Positions 60,812 to 64,000 of a stretch of DNA of 64,000 nt are shown here, piece by piece. The first letter of the stretch is position 1, and every line of letters begins with the position of its first letter. The stretch lies in NCBI GenBank assembly GCA_945828315.1, contig CALZQA010000003.1, forward strand, positions 1-64,000. The letters run 5' to 3'. Source of the stretch: an uncultured bacterium. GTDB taxonomy: Bacteria > Bacillota > Clostridia > Lachnospirales > Lachnospiraceae. The notes under the pieces are model-generated. The model ran no database searches. It was not told the DNA's origin and worked only from the letters and a program-made list of their open reading frames with translations. The position numbers and the translations under genes were made by a program.

Positions 60812-62482
60812 TTATAAAAGCCTCATTTTCCGCCCCAGCGAGATCAGCTTGCGACCGCCGGGGAAGGAAAGCAGGTCTTCTTCATTCAATCCCTTCAACA
60901 CAAGCATTAATACAAAATATGCACACGCTCCAACAAAGATCGACAAGATCGTACTGATTGCATTGATATTTAAGATCATCTGAAGCACCATATAAACGAC
61001 ATAGACAAGGACTCCCATGATTCCGGCTGACAATGCCGGGATCAGGAAGGTCTTTTTCACCTCCTGTTTAAAGCCCAGATAACGGTTAATGCCATATCCG
61101 TTGAGAAGGCACATGAGCAGTGCAAAAAATGTATTTGCCCAGATCACAGCAAAAATATTCAGATCAGCAAGATACATCAGAGCCACCAGAAGTCCCGCCT
61201 GTAATGCAAGCGAGATAGCAGCATTGATCACCGGAACCTTCATTCGGTTGATTCCTTGCAGAATTCCGTTGGATAATGTTGAAAGCGAGTAAAAAACAAC
61301 GGAAATAACGCCGACCTGTAGCATGTGTGCTGCCAGCGGCGTACTGTCATTAAACAAGAGCTGCATGACCGGAGAAGCTAATACTCCCAGACCGACCGCA
61401 CAGGGGAATGCAACAACCATGCTGTAATGGATCGCGTTTCCGGTCTTCTTATGAACACCGTCCATATCCTTGCTGGCAAAAGATGCCGTGATGGCCGGAA
61501 CGCTGGCAGAAACCACTGCAGATGCGATCGAGATAGGTACATTGACAAGTACACGGTATTTTCCGCCGAACACTCCCCAGAATGTATGGATCTGATCTGC
61601 CGTATATCCCTGAAGATTTGCCACATTTTTAAATAATGCCTGATCTACGATCGCGCTTAAATTGTAAAGCGTTGTTGAAAGAAGCACCGGTACTACCGTC
61701 CAGATGAGCACATGCAGGATCGTGCGGTAAGATTCTCTGGAAGAACCACGGTCACGGCGCAGCTTGCGTTTCAGCACCCGCTTATAGACCATAAATACAA
61801 ACAGTACGAACAACAGGGCGGCCAGTGCACCTGCTCCCGTACCGAGTGTACCTCCGGCCGCTCCGAAGGCTGCGCTGTATTCCTCTGCGTCACCGAGAAC
61901 CGCACCGATCTTTGCCCCATAACGGAACAGATAATAGGCAGCAACCACGCTTACGATGGCATTGATGATCTGCTCAACGATCTGCGATACTGCACTTGGC
62001 ATCATAGTTCCGAGCCCCTGAAAAAAACCGCGGATCACACCGAGGATCGCCACAATAAACAATGTAGGCGCAAGTACTCGGAGCGCAAATACACAAAACG
62101 GGGTCTTTAAAAACGCCGCAAAATAATCTGCAAAAAAGAAAACAACCAGCGCAGCTGCAAGTCCGCTGCATACAGCAAATCCGAGTGCCGCCTTGAATAC
62201 CCGGTAAGCATCCCTCATCCGTCCCTGTGACACGCGCGCCGAAACCATTTTTGACACTGCAAGCGGCAGACTCATGGACGAGATCAAAAGCAGCAGCGAA
62301 TAGATTTCAAAGGCTGTGCTATAATAATCATTTCCCAGATCGCCAAGGATCGCCGTCAACGGACTGCGGTAGAGCAGACCGATAATACGGCTCACAATAG
62401 AAGCGATCGCAAGGATCGAACCCTGTACCAGAAAACTGGAGTTATTTGATTGTCTGCCTGTTCTGTTATTTTTTTGATCCAT
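60812..62482 (-). CDS. MOP-superfamily flippase, SpoVB/MurJ-like
   Basis: This 556-residue integral membrane protein with about fourteen helices has an N-terminal segment FLVQGSILAIASIVSRIIGLLYRSPLTAILGD that is typical of the SpoVB/polysaccharide-flippase family of Firmicutes. Such proteins flip lipid-linked cell-wall or polysaccharide precursors; SpoVB works in spore-cortex synthesis and some members act as lipid II flippases. Which one this is cannot be settled here. Confidence 0.85.
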   Translation of the reverse strand: MDQKNNRTGRQSNNSSFLVQGSILAIASIVSRIIGLLYRSPLTAILGDLGNDYYSTAFEIYSLLLLISSMSLPLAVSKMVSARVSQGRMRDAYRVFKAALGFAVCSGLAAALVVFFFADYFAAFLKTPFCVFALRVLAPTLFIVAILGVIRGFFQGLGTMMPSAVSQIVEQIINAIVSVVAAYYLFRYGAKIGAVLGDAEEYSAAFGAAGGTLGTGAGALAALLFVLFVFMVYKRVLKRKLRRDRGSSRESYRTILHVLIWTVVPVLLSTTLYNLSAIVDQALFKNVANLQGYTADQIHTFWGVFGGKYRVLVNVPISIASAVVSASVPAITASFASKDMDGVHKKTGNAIHYSMVVAFPCAVGLGVLASPVMQLLFNDSTPLAAHMLQVGVISVVFYSLSTLSNGILQGINRMKVPVINAAISLALQAGLLVALMYLADLNIFAVIWANTFFALLMCLLNGYGINRYLGFKQEVKKTFLIPALSAGIMGVLVYVVYMVLQMILNINAISTILSIFVGACAYFVLMLVLKGLNEEDLLSFPGGRKLISLGRKMRLL

Positions 62483-62523
62483 AAACGAAATTTATCCTTC
62501 TGTTTTTTCTGAAACCGTTTTGA

Positions 62524-63651
62524 TCAGCGGGCGTTCCATGCGTCCGCAGTCTCATAGATACCGATATTATCAGCAGAATCGGTTGTAATGATACATATGC
62601 TTGTTTTGCCCGGATTCATGACAAGCTGGTCACCGTTTCCATCATAAAAGAGAGACGGGGACTCCAGATTATCTTTTTTCCAAGTAACATCCTCACATTT
62701 TCCGCCGGTAAAATAGATCGCCTTACCGCTTCCCACCGTATCAAATTCCATCCGGCCCTTACTGTCGATGACTCTGCCGGGAATAAACTGGAAGATCACA
62801 TTTGTAAATGCAAGCTGCTCTCCGGTCTCACCGTCAATATGTTCTTTTTTGTAATGAAAGCGCTTATATAATCCGCTCTCCGCGTCATATTCAAACCATG
62901 TTTTGCTGTTTGGATAAGTTGTCTGCATTGCATATACATCATTTCCGTTTAAAGTAACCGGATCCTCGCCGTCAGCAAACAGAAAATGCCCAGTATAACC
63001 ATCCGCATAGGTTGTCCGATACCCTTTTTTTTCGATACCGGCAGCAATTCCCTCAGGGGTCGTAAAAACATTATGCGGTGCGGAACGATCACTGGAACGG
63101 TAATACATCACACTCTCCACCGATCCATCCAGACCATTCAGGTTGTCGATGGCATCACTGTTCAAAAAGCTCTTTGCAATGCTTGCCTGTCCATAATGTG
63201 CATAGATCGCATCATATTCTTTTGCAATATGCGCATAATACAGACGGCAGCTCCGCACGGATCCGTACTTTGGCGCATCATTGTAATTATCAAAAATCCC
63301 CATTAGACGGGTCAGACCACCCTCCACCAGACACTCGTAGAGAACATCTGCCTCTCCGATGCCATACTGGGGCAGCGCATCCGTCGTATTGCCGAACATG
63401 ATCGCCACCGGTCGGTTTTTTGTCTCTTCTTCCGGCAGCCACTCGCCGGTCAGAAGACTCTGTGCTTCCCCTTCGTGAGTCACGACCGGTTCTTCCTCCG
63501 GCTCGGGTTCCGGTTCTTCCTCTTCCACAGCCACCGGCGGAACCGTCAGGTCAACAACATCTGTCTCTGATTCTTTATCTTTCCCGCAACCACTCGCCAT
63601 CATACCGACTGCCAGTGCGAGAAGCATCCATGATACAAATTTCTTCTTCAT
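62524..63651 (-). CDS. DUF3048 (YerB-type) lipoprotein
   Basis: This 375-residue protein has an N-terminal lipoprotein signal (LLALAVGMMASGCGKDK; lipobox ASGC), an acidic Pro/Glu linker (EEEEPEPEPEEEP), and a DUF3048 domain (RPVAIMFGNT, GIGEADVLYECLVEGGLTRLMGIFDN, VRSCRLYYAHIAKEYDAIYAHYG). The domain is common in Firmicutes with no established activity. It lies between the flippase and ybeY, an arrangement I do not associate with any known pathway. Confidence 0.88.
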   Translation of the reverse strand: MKKKFVSWMLLALAVGMMASGCGKDKESETDVVDLTVPPVAVEEEEPEPEPEEEPVVTHEGEAQSLLTGEWLPEEETKNRPVAIMFGNTTDALPQYGIGEADVLYECLVEGGLTRLMGIFDNYNDAPKYGSVRSCRLYYAHIAKEYDAIYAHYGQASIAKSFLNSDAIDNLNGLDGSVESVMYYRSSDRSAPHNVFTTPEGIAAGIEKKGYRTTYADGYTGHFLFADGEDPVTLNGNDVYAMQTTYPNSKTWFEYDAESGLYKRFHYKKEHIDGETGEQLAFTNVIFQFIPGRVIDSKGRMEFDTVGSGKAIYFTGGKCEDVTWKKDNLESPSLFYDGNGDQLVMNPGKTSICIITTDSADNIGIYETADAWNAR

Positions 63652-63676
63652 GTAACTTTACCTTCCTTTTTCTGAT

Positions 63677-64000
63677 TTATCTCATAATGCCCAGATCATC
63701 CAAAATGCTGCGCTGTCTTGCCTCCATCGCTTCGCGTTCCTGCTCTGTTTCATGATCGTAGCCGAATAAATGGAGCATGCTATGTAAGATCAAAAAAGCG
63801 AATTCACGCTTCTCGCTATGCCCGTATGCAGCAGCCTGCTCCTTCACCTTGTCCACACTCAGGATAATATCTCCCAGCAGAAGTTCACCTGTATCAGGGT
63901 TGAAATTATCTTCCACGCAGTCTTCTGCATGAGAAAAATCTGCAGGAGCATCGTAAGTCTGCATCGGGAAAGATAACACGTCCGTCGGTCGGTCAATCTG
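63677..64000 (-). CDS. ybeY: Endoribonuclease YbeY (5' partial)
   Basis: This is the 3' two-thirds of YbeY, a zinc RNase for 16S rRNA 3'-end maturation and ribosome quality control. The visible frame is open to the right edge of the window (QIDRPTDVLSFPM), and the GTG at 63979 in the track is only the Val of PTDVLSFP. The zinc motif HSMLHLFGYDHETEQE (HxxxHxxGYDH) is intact. The N-terminus lies beyond 64000. It is followed by the DUF3048 gene after 25 nt. Confidence 0.94.
   Translation of the reverse strand, partial: QIDRPTDVLSFPMQTYDAPADFSHAEDCVEDNFNPDTGELLLGDIILSVDKVKEQAAAYGHSEKREFAFLILHSMLHLFGYDHETEQEREAMEARQRSILDDLGIMR

Overview
The window is an ordinary, gene-dense piece of a Gram-positive Clostridia chromosome, most likely from the family Lachnospiraceae. 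The evidence is the mixture of gene families: MreBCD together with MinCDE, SepF/YlmH, RecU, YqeK/RsfS, Prp-processed L27, a YlbJ-like sporulation protein, a SpoVB-like flippase, a Gram-positive LexA/YneA SOS pair, and the split TIGR03960/TIGR03936 radical-SAM pair upstream of rpmU-rpmA. GC content looks moderate (mid to high 40s %, judged by eye). I cannot name the genus. I found no phage, IS element, CRISPR array, rRNA or tRNA, and no gene-free stretch longer than 300 bases. The two largest gaps, 13462-13690 and 28609-28834, are full of promoters, a terminator and LexA boxes.

Layout. Positions 1-8.9 kb are mostly + strand housekeeping genes: the 3' end of pncC/cinA, rsmD, coaD, a coiled-coil protein, then a minus-strand ylbJ-like gene, an M23 peptidase, two pseudouridine synthases, a HAD phosphatase, a YgiQ radical-SAM protein and recU. 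From 8.87 to 13.5 kb there is a histidine operon (hisZ-hisG-hisD-hisIE) with a near-consensus promoter and a strong terminator. The last gene carries an extra HisF-like domain that has lost both catalytic aspartates. From 13.5 to 17.3 kb is a single very large secreted surface protein with its own promoter. From 17.3 to 26 kb come a small membrane protein, the radical-SAM pair, RNase G/E, the L21 leader, rplU-prp-rpmA, obgE, yhbY, nadD, yqeK and rsfS. Then come a nucleotidyltransferase/sugar-kinase pair, the divergent SOS pair lexA/yneA with five LexA-box-like sites, a XerS-like recombinase, dtd and an MFS transporter.

From about 32.3 kb to the right edge nearly everything is on the minus strand. 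One block (38994 down to 32306) reads HlyD-like, yggS, sepF, ylmH, aroB, lspA, rluD and a cytidylate-kinase-like gene. A second block (64000 down to 39909) reads ybeY, a DUF3048 lipoprotein, a flippase, a BofC-like protein, two FAD proteins, mutS, mutL, miaA and a methionine-gamma-lyase-like gene. A promoter then lies in front of radC-mreB-mreC-mreD-pbp2-minC-minD-minE-rodA-mgsA-dacA, which puts cell elongation, division-site placement and wall trimming in one unit.

How the genes work together: the window combines ribosome assembly and rRNA modification (rsmD, rsuA/rluA/rluD-type synthases, L21/L27, Prp, Obg, YhbY, RsfS, YbeY), cell shape and division (Mre, PBP2, RodA, Min, SepF, YneA, DacA), DNA repair (RecU, LexA, MutSL, RadC, Xer) and histidine synthesis. 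I did not find an obvious undescribed multi-gene system. The best leads are the catalytically dead HisF-like domain on HisIE, a PBP2 with an approximately 240-residue insertion, the beta-solenoid surface protein, a lone HlyD-type adaptor in the division cluster, and a small lone P-loop protein.
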